Shown: positions 1 to 8,868 of the stretch, in pieces
How the letters are laid out: every line of letters starts with the position of its first letter
Numbering within the stretch: position 1 is the stretch's first letter
Source of the DNA: Pythium myriotylum
Taxonomy: Eukaryota > Oomycota > Peronosporomycetes > Pythiales > Pythiaceae
Reading direction: 5' to 3'
Assembly (NCBI GenBank): GCA_023091665.1
Contig: JALJCQ010000009.1
Span: 3,038,001 to 3,102,000 of the forward strand
Length of the DNA stretch: 64,000 nucleotides
The notes under the pieces: generated by a model
The model's database searches: none
Told to the model about the DNA's origin: nothing
What the model saw: the letters and a program-made list of their open reading frames with translations, nothing else
Program-made: the position numbers and the translations under genes

Positions 1-1106
1 ACGGCGTCGCGCCACTGGGGCGAGGCTGCAATCCAGCGTCGTGGATGCTTGATGTGATCGGCGCTGGCGTCGGCGTGAGTGCAATGGTACGTGGACGTAA
101 GATCAGTTTCGCACAGCGCTTCAAGACGAGCGCCAAGCACGCGCTTCTGCAGTGGAATCTGAGCCAGTACGGCGTCGCGCGGGCCGAGCCGGGCGTGCGC
201 AGCCTCGACTTCCAGGGCAAGCGCGCGGCGTCCAACCGCGAGCAGTTCACGCGGCTTCTGCAGCGCTTCTGGCGTATGTACTGGCGCGCGACCGAGTACA
301 ACCTCACGCGTATGGTGCTGGGCGTGGTGCTGGCGCTCGTCTTCGGACTCGCGTTCGGGCGCACGCACTTGGACACGTACAACGGCGTCAACACGGCGGT
401 CACGATGGTCGGCATCTCGAGCGTCTTCCTGGGCATCGTGGCCTTCGACAGCGTCATCCCGTTCACGTTCGCCGACCGCGCCGCGTTCTACCGCGAGCGC
501 GCCGCGCAGACCTACAACGCGCTCTGGTACGCGCTCGCGTCCTCGCTCGTGGAGATCCCGTACGCGCTGGCGATGGGCTTCTTCTTCACGTGCATCTTCT
601 TCCCGCTCGCGGGCTTCACGGGCGCTGCACGCTTCGTGGTCTACTGGCTGCTTCTCTCGCTGCACGTGCTCGTGCAGACGTACGTCGGCCAGCTCGTGGC
701 GCTCGCGACCCCGAGCGTCGAGGTCGCCACGACGCTCGGGCTGCTGGTCAACAGCGTCTCGTTCCTCTTCATGGGCTTCAACCCGCCGGCCGCCGCGATC
801 CCGAGCGGCTACCAGTGGCTCCACGTCTTGGTCGCGCCCAAGTACACGCTCGCGGCGCTCGTGGGCTCGGTCTTCGGCGCCTGCGACGACGCGGCGACCG
901 ACCTGGCCGACTTGGGCTGCGCGCGGCTCGCCGAGCTGCCGCCGACGCTGCCCGCGGGGCTCTCGGCGGCGCAGTATCTCCGCCGCGTCTTCCAAATCGA
1001 CGCGCGCGACGTCGCGCGCCACGCGCTCGTGCTGCTGGGCGTCGCCGTCGCCGCGCGCGCGCTCGCGGCCGTCGCGCTGCGCCTGCTGCGCCATGGGACC
1101 CGGTGA
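1..1106 (+). CDS. PDR-1: full-size ABCG (PDR) transporter, 3' part only
   Basis: The reading frame is open from base 3 and is cut by the window edge, so the ATG at 45 is internal. What is seen is the end of NBD2 (the NPASWMLDVIGAG stretch that closes this domain in all neighbours) and a complete second membrane domain of about six hydrophobic helices. It includes the family motif FYRERAAQTYNALWY and the loop FNPPAAAIPSGYQWLH. The protein ends RLLRHGTR rather than the NHQKR/NHQKK tail of most neighbours. Sequence around WRMYWRATEYNLTRM places it nearest PDR-4 and PDR-6 (group II). Codon third positions are almost all G or C, far more than in group III. By family it should be an ATP-driven plasma-membrane exporter of hydrophobic compounds. 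The substrate is unknown. Confidence 0.9.
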   Translation, partial: GVAPLGRGCNPASWMLDVIGAGVGVSAMVRGRKISFAQRFKTSAKHALLQWNLSQYGVARAEPGVRSLDFQGKRAASNREQFTRLLQRFWRMYWRATEYNLTRMVLGVVLALVFGLAFGRTHLDTYNGVNTAVTMVGISSVFLGIVAFDSVIPFTFADRAAFYRERAAQTYNALWYALASSLVEIPYALAMGFFFTCIFFPLAGFTGAARFVVYWLLLSLHVLVQTYVGQLVALATPSVEVATTLGLLVNSVSFLFMGFNPPAAAIPSGYQWLHVLVAPKYTLAALVGSVFGACDDAATDLADLGCARLAELPPTLPAGLSAAQYLRRVFQIDARDVARHALVLLGVAVAARALAAVALRLLRHGTR

Positions 1107-1461
1107 GGAGCTACGCAACATACGCGCAACATAAGCGGCGCAGGGAACGGAAAATTTTGGGGACCCCCCCCCCTTGAAAACTGGTTTCGATCGCGAAAAA
1201 ACGGTTCCGAGACGGTTCTTTGGTTGAAGAAGCGAAGAAAACGCCATTTGAAAATCCGTAAATTACACCGTCGGCGCCAACATCCGAACCCATACAACCC
1301 CCAAGTTCTTTTTTTCCCGCCACGTAAACTTCCCCCCCCCCAAATAAAAAAACCGTGTTTTTGTTCCCCTCTCTTCGTTCCCTCTCTCTCTTCCTTTTTC
1401 GTTCTCCGCCATTCGGCTCCCCTCGGTCCGCCTAATCGGCATTATCTGCTCCTCCTAAACC
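1107..1461. other. Spacer between PDR-1 and the Myb/SANT-like gene
   Basis: No gene is seen. The stretch has two runs of ten C (1164-1173 and 1332-1341), several T runs and a CT-rich tract before the next ATG. It must hold the 3' end of PDR-1 and the promoter of the next gene. No clear oomycete Inr was found; TCGTTCT near 1399 is a one-mismatch candidate. Confidence 0.6.
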
Positions 1462-2361
1462 ATGAAAAACGGCGGCATCCGCAAAGAGCGCGTCTCCTGG
1501 AGCCGCGCCGAGGAGGAGTCGCTGCTCACGCTCTACGCGCGCGCGCGGCGCGACCCGACGCTGCGCGGCGAGAACGGACTGCGCATGAAGGGCTGGCGCT
1601 GGCTCGCGGGCGAGATGGTCGCGCGCTACGGCGCCGGCAAGGACAAGCCGGTGATCCAGTCCAAGTTCGCGCGCCTCATGCGCGAGTACAAGCTCTACCA
1701 GTGGCTGCTCAAGCACGCCGCGCTCGCGCCGCGCGACGACGGCGAGATCGAGATGGACGAGCCCGCCTGGCAGCGCGTCTACGCCACGCGCCGCGCCGAC
1801 GTCTCGGTGCTGCGCCGCTTCCGCCAGCAGCGCGGCTTCCCGCAGGCCAAGTTCTGCGCGCTCGCGCTCGCCGACGACGGCGTGCTCGAGCCCGTGCCCA
1901 ACGCCTCGGAGCACGACCACGACGACGACGACGACGACTACGAGAGCGCTACCGCCACGGTAACCACGACCACGACGCCCAGCGAGCACGAGCTCACGCC
2001 GCGACGCGCCGCCGCCGCCATGCGCGCGCAGCCCACGATCGCGCCGGCGCCGCTCGCCGGCTCCATCCCCGTCGTGCCGCAGGCCTCGGGCGCCAAGCGA
2101 GGCCGCCCGCCCAACTCGGCGCTCCAGCAGGCCGAGGCCCAGCGCCAGCGACAGCGCGTCGCGCAGCGCGTGGCCGTCGAGCTCGCGCCCATCCAGCACG
2201 GCGCCGCGCCCGCGCTCGCCCCGGGACGGCTCTTCTCCCCCGAGCTCGAGGCCAAGCTCTCGCGGTGCCTCGACGTCGTCACGGCGTACTTTGAGGCGAG
2301 CACGGCCGTGCTCTCGCGCATGGGCTCGACGCCCGCGAACGGACTCGCGACGCAAGAGTGA
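1462..2361 (+). CDS. Myb/SANT-like domain protein with AT-hook-like motif
   Basis: This is a 299-residue protein with no intron seen. Residues 11-135 fit the Myb/SANT-like DNA-binding fold of the plant and oomycete 'Myb/SANT-like' type: W13 opens helix 1, W45/W47 follow the KGWRWLA stretch, then a basic third helix (QSKFARLMREYKLYQWLL), then the family's W103-x-x-VYA and RRFRQQRGFP block. An acidic run (residues 151-159) and a Thr/Ala-rich linker follow. KRGRPP at 212-217 is an AT-hook core (RGRP). The C-terminal 60 residues are predicted helical and may dimerise. It is likely a nuclear DNA-binding regulator; some family members are transposon-derived, but no transposase part is seen. It lies between PDR-1 and PDR-2 on the same strand, so a role in controlling the array is possible but is inference. 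GC content is very high, like PDR-1. Confidence 0.75.
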   Translation: MKNGGIRKERVSWSRAEEESLLTLYARARRDPTLRGENGLRMKGWRWLAGEMVARYGAGKDKPVIQSKFARLMREYKLYQWLLKHAALAPRDDGEIEMDEPAWQRVYATRRADVSVLRRFRQQRGFPQAKFCALALADDGVLEPVPNASEHDHDDDDDDYESATATVTTTTTPSEHELTPRRAAAAMRAQPTIAPAPLAGSIPVVPQASGAKRGRPPNSALQQAEAQRQRQRVAQRVAVELAPIQHGAAPALAPGRLFSPELEAKLSRCLDVVTAYFEASTAVLSRMGSTPANGLATQE

Positions 2362-2468
2362 GTACGGGAAGAGAAAGAGGACGAAAGGAGAGAGACCGAG
2401 GGTAAATAGCGCCGTCCGGTTGGGAGTATTAGGCAACGTGCGTCGCGTGCGACTTGTAGGATCCGTAT

Positions 2469-2492
2469 ACACACACACACACACACACACAC
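2469..2492. repeat. (AC)12 microsatellite
   Basis: Twelve perfect AC dinucleotides, about 110 bp after the stop of the Myb/SANT-like gene. Likely length-variable between strains. Confidence 0.95.
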
Positions 2493-3391
2493 CTGGGAAC
2501 ATGAAGGTCGTGATCACCTATCAAGAAAAGATCACAAGATTTTGTAGCGCGTCACGACTTGGAGAGGCGATTCTCGCCTGTATGATAACTTGTTTGGTCT
2601 CAAGAAACCATGAGAAAAAGGAGCGGGGGAGGATGGGGGCCTTTCTCCAAGTGGTTGGAGTCAGCCACACGGCCTCGTACGTGGCACGGATCTTGTCGAG
2701 TCAGCGTGCAAATTGAGTATTACCGAAGCAGCACGAGTCGATTCGGCCCTGGCTGGAAGGGCCGAATCACGCGACGATCACTGGAGTCGTTTGCAACGCT
2801 TTCCGTCGTCATCCGAGACTCCAGCGACGTGTCGTCTCGTCGAGAGCGTTGGTTGGCTCCCGACTGCTCGTGCCGTCATCGGTCGAGCAATTTGGAAAGA
2901 TCGCAAGGCGAGAGACGCTCGGTTTACGACCAGCCTCTACCCCGATGCAATCAGGCGCCAAACTTCATCATCAGTCGCAACACAAGATGCGAGTCATCAG
3001 TCTCTCCCACGTGGTTCGATGGGAGGAGAAATTGTGGGATCAGCTCGGGTGTTAACGCGAGATCCTGAGTCGAGAGTCTTTTCTCAGCACGATGCGACAA
3101 CCGAGTGGGATGCCAGCAAAGCGAGCTCGACATCAACGAGCAAAATCGTTTTTGCTCGGCGATTGTGCTCCTCCTGCGATTGCGACAGTCGTCAACACCA
3201 GGCGGACGTGGCCGAATCAAGTTGATGGGATCATGGACCGGCTATGCACCTTCAGATTGGCAAGTGTATCCATTTCGGGTCTCGGCGGATTATGCTCGAC
3301 ACTGGTTTGACGATTTGCCTCTCCCGTGTGCGACAGTAGCAAGCCATGATCATCCGCAACGGCGTCGTTTCGTTGCTCGAGCGATGCGAGT

Positions 3392-3410
3392 GCTCACAGT
3401 TGAATTCATC
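3392..3410 (+). promoter_or_regulatory. Possible Inr+FPR core promoter of PDR-2
   Basis: GCTCACAGT followed by TGAATTCATC resembles the Inr+FPR pairs of the other array genes, with two mismatches in the Inr. It lies about 75 nt before the ATG and no ATG intervenes. Confidence 0.45.
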
Positions 3411-3472
3411 TCCTCGGAGCGACATCGACTAGAGCAAACACAACGCTTTTGACAGCTGTATCAGCAAAGTAA

Positions 3473-6400
3473 ATGGAGTACGCCAAAGTCGCTGGGCCTT
3501 CGGTCGACTACTCGTCGCCGCAGGGGCTTCTCCAGCATGGGCACGAAGCTCTCCACGACGACTATGCTACTCGTGTGGAAGCAGCACTGGGCAAGGCCCT
3601 CCCGCAAATGGAGGTCCGCATGAAGAACTTCTCGATCACGCAGACCGTCGTGGGCAGCAAGAAGCAGCAAACGAGCAAGACCATCCTGCACGACTTTAGC
3701 GGAGTGTTCAAGCCCGGCACGATGACTCTTGTGCTCGGCCAGCCTGGCTCGGGCAAGTCGTCTCTGCTCAAATCAATCGGCGGTCGATTCCCGTTGTCGA
3801 AAACTGTTACTGCCGGTGGCGAGATCGCGTACAATGGCGTTCAGCAAAGTGAACTCGGCAATCGTCTCCCTCAGTTCGTCAGCTACGTTCAGCAGCGTGA
3901 CCGTCACTTCCCACGACTCACCGTGAAGGAAACGTTCGAGTTTGCTCACGAGCTGTCGGGATCCAAGCTCTCGGCCAGAGATGAGAAGCCGTTCTTGGTG
4001 GATAACAGCGAAGAGAACAGGGCAGCACTCGAAGCCGCCCGCTCCATGTACAAGCATTACCCCGAGATCGTCACCGACCAGCTCGCACTCAAGAACTGTG
4101 AAAACAACATTGTCGGCGATGCCATGCTTCGTGGTGTCTCCGGTGGTGAACGCAAGCGTGTCACGACAGGTGAAATGCAGTTTGGAGACAAGGTTGTTTC
4201 GCTCATGGATGAGATTTCGACGGGTCTTGACAGCTCTGCCACATTCAACATTGTGAAGACGCAGCGCAGTCTGGCCAAGAAGCTCCGCAAGACAGTGGTG
4301 ATGGCGTTGCTGCAGCCCGCACCGGAAGTCTTTGCAATGTTTGACAACGTCTTGATTCTCAACAAAGGCTACGTGATGTACTTCGGACCACGTGAAGAGG
4401 TTCTCGGTTACTTCGAATCGCTTGGTTTTGTGTGCCCGCCCGACCGAGACGTTGCTGACTATCTGCTCGATCTCGGCACAGATCAGCAATCGAGATACGA
4501 AGTCGCTATTGTGAGCAAGGCGAAGCAGCCTCGTACGCCGAGTGAATTTTGGGCCCACTTCAAGGAGTCGGGAGTTCATGCAGCGATGCTTGACCACGTC
4601 TACGCTCCTGTCGACCCGACTTTGCTGCATGACATCGAGAACTACTTCCACAGTGTGCCTGAGTTCCACCTTGACTTCTGGCCGGGTACCTGGGCCGTGA
4701 TCAAGCGCGACTTCAAGGTGACCTATCGCAATCGGTCGTACATTCTTGGTCGGGTCATCGTGCTGTTTTTGGTCGCGATGATTTACGCGACCTTGAACAA
4801 CGATTTGAGTCCCACGAATGTCCAAGTCGTCATCGGTACCATTTTCCCGAGTATTACGTTCTTCGCGCTTGGCCAAACCGCCCAGCTACCTCTCTTCCTC
4901 GACGCACGTGAGATCTTCTACAAGCAGCGTGGCGCCAACTTCTACCGCACGTCTTCCTACGTCATCTCCACCATGGTGAATCAGATACCTATCGCGGTGG
5001 TCGAAGCGGCTATCATGGGCATCGTGACCTATTGGGTGTGCGGATTCGTCTCAGACGCTGGTGCGTTTCTGATCTTCCTGCTCGTTCTCTTCACGACGTA
5101 CCTATCATTCGTCGGATGGTTCTTCTTAATTTCCTCCTTCGCACCGAACATTCAGGTCGCTCAGCCCCTCGCCAGCATGTCGATGCTCATCTACATCTTG
5201 TACTCAGGTTTCGTCGTCACACACAAGGACATCCCTGACTACTTCGTGTGGCTCTACTGGTTCAACCCGATTGCGTGGGGTGTGCGCGGCCTCTCAATCA
5301 ACCAATACGGCAACGACGAGTTCGACAAGTGCGTGTATGATGGCATTGACTACTGCGCGCAGTACGGCAAGCCCATGGGAGACTCTTCTCTCGACCTCTT
5401 CGACATTTACAGGGACAAGTATTGGATTTGGCTTGGCATCGCCTACATGGTGCTCACGTTCGTGATTTTCATGGCTCTTGGTGGGTATGTACTCGAGAAC
5501 GTGCGGTTCGAAGGCCCTACCGATGCTGATCCTCAGACGCCTCCGACGAATGACATCCCTGAAATTGAAGGAGGAAGTACGAGCTCTGACAGCGAGGCGG
5601 ACTACAACGCAACGTCAACCCCACGTGCTGTGGCAGTGAATATCGCCTCACGTCCGCGCCACTTCACGCCGGTCACACTCGCTTTCAAGGACCTCTGGTA
5701 CACCGTGCCCAACCCGAAGAATCCAAAGGAAGATCTCGACCTACTCAAGGGTATCTCAGGCTTTGCCGCGCCTGGCACCATCACCGCATTAATGGGAAGT
5801 TCCGGGGCTGGTAAGACGACTCTGATGGACGTGATCGCGGGACGCAAGACTGGCGGCAAGATTCGCGGAGACATCCTGCTCAACGGCTACCCGGCCACTG
5901 ACTTGGCTATTCGACGTGCCACCGGATACTGTGAGCAGATGGACATCCACGCCGAAGCCACGACGTTCCGCGAGGCGCTCGCCTTCAGCGCGTTCCTTCG
6001 TCAGGGAGCAGAAATCTCGGACGAGCAGAAGCACGAGTCGGTCGAGGAGTGCCTGGATCTGTTGGACTTGCGTCCGATCGCTGACAAGCTGGTTCGCGGC
6101 AGTTCGGTGGAGCAGATGAAGCGCTTGACGATCGGTGTGGAGCTCGCGGCGCAGCCGAGTATTCTGTTCCTGGACGAGCCTACGAGTGGTCTGGATGCTC
6201 GTTCTGCCAAGATGGTGATGGAGGGCATTCGGAAGGTCGCCAATACTGGTCGCACAGTCGTGTGCACGATCCACCAGCCGTCGACGGATGTGTTCTCGGT
6301 GTTTGACAGTCTGTTGTTGCTGAAGCGTGGTGGTTACCAGGTGTACTTTGGCGATCTGGGTGAGAAATCCTCCGAGCTCGTGGCCTACTTTGAGGCGATC

Positions 6401-7471
6401 AACGGTGTCGCTCATCTCCCGCTTGCCTACAACCCTGCGACTTGGATGCTCGAGGTCATTAACGATAGCAGTTCGACGAACGACTTCGTCGCCCTGTACA
6501 ACTCGAGCGACAAGAACTCAGCTCTCATCAAGCGACTGGATGAAGATGGAATCGGCCGACCATCTGCTGGTTCCGTGGCTTTGTCCTTCAAGACGAAGCG
6601 CGCAGCGTCCAACCTCACACAGGCCAAGCTCTTGATGCAGCGCTTCTCGGACATGTACGTTCGCACGCCTGACTACACCGTCGTGCGCACCGTCGTCAAC
6701 ATCGTTCTTGCGCTCATCATCGGATTCACTTTCTATGACGCGGACTTCACAACCTACCAAGAAGTCAACGCTGGAATTGGCTTGATCTTCACGTCGACAG
6801 TTTTCATCGGAGGAGTCTCCTTCGACAGCGTTCGTCCGATCACGATGCAAAGCCGTAACATCTACTATCGTGAGCGTGCCTCGCAGACCTACAACGCGTT
6901 GTGGTACTTCATCGGTGGCACACTGATTGAGATTCCTTACGTCTTCTTCTCGACACTGTGCTTCACGGCGATCTTTTACCCAATCGTGGGCTTCAGCGGT
7001 TTCGGCCGATTCGTGCTCTACTGGTTCCACATGTCGACGTTTGTGTTGACGATGACCTACTTCGGTCAGTTCCTCGCTTTCATTCTTCCGACGCTCGAAG
7101 TCGCTTCGACGTTCAGTATCTTGTTCACGGCTGTCTTCTTCCTCTTTTCGGGCTTCAACCCACCGGCGAGCCAGATGCCTGATACGCACAAGTGGCTCTA
7201 TTACATTGTACCACCGACATATCCGATCTCCATTCTCTCGTCTCTCGTGCTTGGGCAGTGCGAGTCGGATTCGGACGTGGGGTGCAAGAAAATGGTTGGT
7301 GTGCCACCGACCCTCCCGCAGAATCTCACGGTCAAGGAATACTTGGACACCGTCTTTGATATGAACCACGATGACATGTGGTCGCACTTCGGCATCATGA
7401 TCGCAATCATCGTCGTGATCCGCATTGCTGGGTTGCTCGCGCTGCGCTTCGTCAACCACCAGAAGAGATAG
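3473..7471 (+). CDS. PDR-2: full-size ABCG (PDR) transporter, group I
   Basis: 1332 residues, one exon, ATG start. Order NBD1-TMD1-NBD2-TMD2. NBD1 has Walker A GQPGSGKSS (89-97), signature VSGGERKR (222-229) and Walker B MDE with E247. The H-loop position is Gln (LLQP, Q281), as in plant PDR proteins. TMD1 spans roughly 405-670. The linker holds acidic Ser residues and TPR (716-718). NBD2 has Walker A GSSGAGKTT (775-783), a degenerate signature GSSVEQMKR (876-884), Walker B D901-E902 and a true H-loop His934. TMD2 runs from about 1052 to the end, with YYRERASQTYNALWYF and a final NHQKR. By family it exports hydrophobic drugs or metabolites at the plasma membrane. It is closest to PDR-3 and PDR-5, and its NBD2 DNA is nearly identical to theirs over several hundred bases. 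Confidence 0.95.
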   Translation: MEYAKVAGPSVDYSSPQGLLQHGHEALHDDYATRVEAALGKALPQMEVRMKNFSITQTVVGSKKQQTSKTILHDFSGVFKPGTMTLVLGQPGSGKSSLLKSIGGRFPLSKTVTAGGEIAYNGVQQSELGNRLPQFVSYVQQRDRHFPRLTVKETFEFAHELSGSKLSARDEKPFLVDNSEENRAALEAARSMYKHYPEIVTDQLALKNCENNIVGDAMLRGVSGGERKRVTTGEMQFGDKVVSLMDEISTGLDSSATFNIVKTQRSLAKKLRKTVVMALLQPAPEVFAMFDNVLILNKGYVMYFGPREEVLGYFESLGFVCPPDRDVADYLLDLGTDQQSRYEVAIVSKAKQPRTPSEFWAHFKESGVHAAMLDHVYAPVDPTLLHDIENYFHSVPEFHLDFWPGTWAVIKRDFKVTYRNRSYILGRVIVLFLVAMIYATLNNDLSPTNVQVVIGTIFPSITFFALGQTAQLPLFLDAREIFYKQRGANFYRTSSYVISTMVNQIPIAVVEAAIMGIVTYWVCGFVSDAGAFLIFLLVLFTTYLSFVGWFFLISSFAPNIQVAQPLASMSMLIYILYSGFVVTHKDIPDYFVWLYWFNPIAWGVRGLSINQYGNDEFDKCVYDGIDYCAQYGKPMGDSSLDLFDIYRDKYWIWLGIAYMVLTFVIFMALGGYVLENVRFEGPTDADPQTPPTNDIPEIEGGSTSSDSEADYNATSTPRAVAVNIASRPRHFTPVTLAFKDLWYTVPNPKNPKEDLDLLKGISGFAAPGTITALMGSSGAGKTTLMDVIAGRKTGGKIRGDILLNGYPATDLAIRRATGYCEQMDIHAEATTFREALAFSAFLRQGAEISDEQKHESVEECLDLLDLRPIADKLVRGSSVEQMKRLTIGVELAAQPSILFLDEPTSGLDARSAKMVMEGIRKVANTGRTVVCTIHQPSTDVFSVFDSLLLLKRGGYQVYFGDLGEKSSELVAYFEAINGVAHLPLAYNPATWMLEVINDSSSTNDFVALYNSSDKNSALIKRLDEDGIGRPSAGSVALSFKTKRAASNLTQAKLLMQRFSDMYVRTPDYTVVRTVVNIVLALIIGFTFYDADFTTYQEVNAGIGLIFTSTVFIGGVSFDSVRPITMQSRNIYYRERASQTYNALWYFIGGTLIEIPYVFFSTLCFTAIFYPIVGFSGFGRFVLYWFHMSTFVLTMTYFGQFLAFILPTLEVASTFSILFTAVFFLFSGFNPPASQMPDTHKWLYYIVPPTYPISILSSLVLGQCESDSDVGCKKMVGVPPTLPQNLTVKEYLDTVFDMNHDDMWSHFGIMIAIIVVIRIAGLLALRFVNHQKR

Positions 7472-7744
7472 ATGACGACGCCGTCTCGAACGGCCAGGCT
7501 TGCCGCGGTCTCTGTCTCCCTTTGCATTTCCTTCATAAAGTTTGCATTTAATACACGCTTTAAACTTTTGTGAAAGAATTCATGCCGGAAAATGTCTGTT
7601 CTCGAGTGAACACTTGTCCAATGTGGAAGCCTAAACACGCAAAGCGATGGGAGACAATGACTCTAACGGTTCGAACCAAGAAAGACATTGTTTATTTGCT
7701 GTGAATACTGCTCCCTAGTGGCCCATAGAGTGACTGCGGCAAGA

Positions 7745-7802
7745 GAGATAGCTACATTTGAGTTAATTAAACTCGACAAATTGGTTCAAATGTAGCTATC
7801 TC
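7745..7802. repeat. 17-bp perfect inverted repeat (hairpin)
   Basis: Left arm GAGATAGCTACATTTGA (7745-7761), right arm its exact reverse complement (7786-7802), with an AT-rich 24-nt loop that itself contains the near-palindrome GAGTTAATTAAACTC. It is about 275 nt past the PDR-2 stop. It could be a small transposon remnant, a transcript hairpin or a protein-binding site. Confidence 0.85.
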
Positions 7803-8808
7803 AGGTCGGCATCGCGAAATGGCAGAGCGATATGATGTTGGGAGAGGGGGGTCAAAAAATGAAAGCGGGCCTCTCAGCGAGTGGGTGGTGTTCAAGTATA
7901 TTTCACGGGAGATTACAGTGTCGGCGAGGCTGTCTTTCGCCACCAACAGGTTGCCTCCTATCAACGCGGCAATATCTTCTACAAAACAAATGTCGACGAA
8001 AATCGCTCAATATTTTCTTGTGCGGACGGCACAGATTGAGTCTTCGCGCGGTGAGCTGAGATTCGTGCAAAGCGACGGCGCACGCGACCGACTACAACGA
8101 TAGAATCCTCGAATGGTCGCGCTGAGGGGGTGACTCTCCACTGGAACCACTTGCGCACATCGTGGAAACTGTGGAACTGTTCAGTCTCATCTAATAGAGC
8201 TCCACCATGCAAAAACACGTCTCCGCCTCCACTGGGATGAGCCCTGCCTTACTGGCCATTGTCGCTTTGGGTAGCAACCACGACTCACTGTGGCTGCATT
8301 GTTTCCACCGGATCCCACCCAATGTTTCGATGTTTTGGGATGATTGCAACTAACACCTGAGATCTTTAGGACACATTTTCGATCCTGACGACGCTTTTTC
8401 GGCGGCGTGGGACAGCCTCCCGATGGTCTGAATTCCCCTTCTTTCGATCGCGGTGTGTAATCTGGATTAGGAGCCAATGATCAGTCCGCCACGTCAGTGA
8501 ACTGAGGCATCAACCGTGATTGCTTCACCTCCCGCCCGAACACGGGTGGGGCCGAATCAGGATCGCCCTGTCGGAGCGAAGGTCGTCCAGTTTGCCTTTT
8601 GACTTGAAAATTGTATGCCGGGAACCAGGGTGATGGGCTGCGAGGGGTGTCTTGATTATGAGCAACTGTGTAGCGACAAGTCAAGGCGCCAACAAGTCGC
8701 TCATGATGACTCCCCACTCCAAATACGAGCGATCTCCTCTCCCAAGCTGTACTGTACTGTCTCTTTGTGAACATTCTGAAGATCCACAGCGGCGTCGATC
8801 GATTGTCT

Positions 8809-8827
8809 GCTCACTCTCGAATCTTCC
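8809..8827 (+). promoter_or_regulatory. Inr+FPR core promoter of PDR-3
   Basis: GCTCACTCT matches the oomycete Inr TCAYTYY exactly. One base later GAATCTTCC stands in the FPR position. The A of the Inr would give a leader of about 56 nt with no upstream ATG. Confidence 0.7.
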
Positions 8828-8868
8828 TCTCCACACTCACAGCCTGAAGAGAACGAGTCATACACCAA

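Larger units (their letters stand above)
2362..3472. other. Spacer before PDR-2, no gene recognised
   Basis: About 1.1 kb. Short open frames on both strands have no recognisable domain and unlike composition. It holds an (AC)12 microsatellite at 2469-2492 and a possible promoter for PDR-2 near 3392. Nothing else supportable was seen. Confidence 0.6.
7472..8868. other. Spacer PDR-2/PDR-3 with a long hairpin
   Basis: About 1.4 kb with no recognisable gene. The first 100 bases are T-rich and likely the 3' UTR of PDR-2. A 17-bp perfect inverted repeat lies at 7745-7802 (separate entry). The last 60 bases hold the PDR-3 promoter. Short open frames elsewhere show no domain. Confidence 0.6.

Noticed and set aside
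1432..2517. 361-codon minus-strand frame over the Myb gene
   Set aside because: Arg/Gly/Val-rich low-complexity mirror of a GC-rich gene; the plus-strand frame has a real domain.
2713..3225. 170-codon frame in the PDR-2 upstream spacer
   Set aside because: No domain, several overlapping frames of equal length, Ser/Arg-rich mix typical of random sequence.
6518..7459. 313-codon minus-strand frame
   Set aside because: Mirror of PDR-2 TMD2; similar mirrors appear under other copies.
7745..7802. Bacterial-type terminator
   Set aside because: The locus is eukaryotic and the hairpin has a long loop with no following T run.
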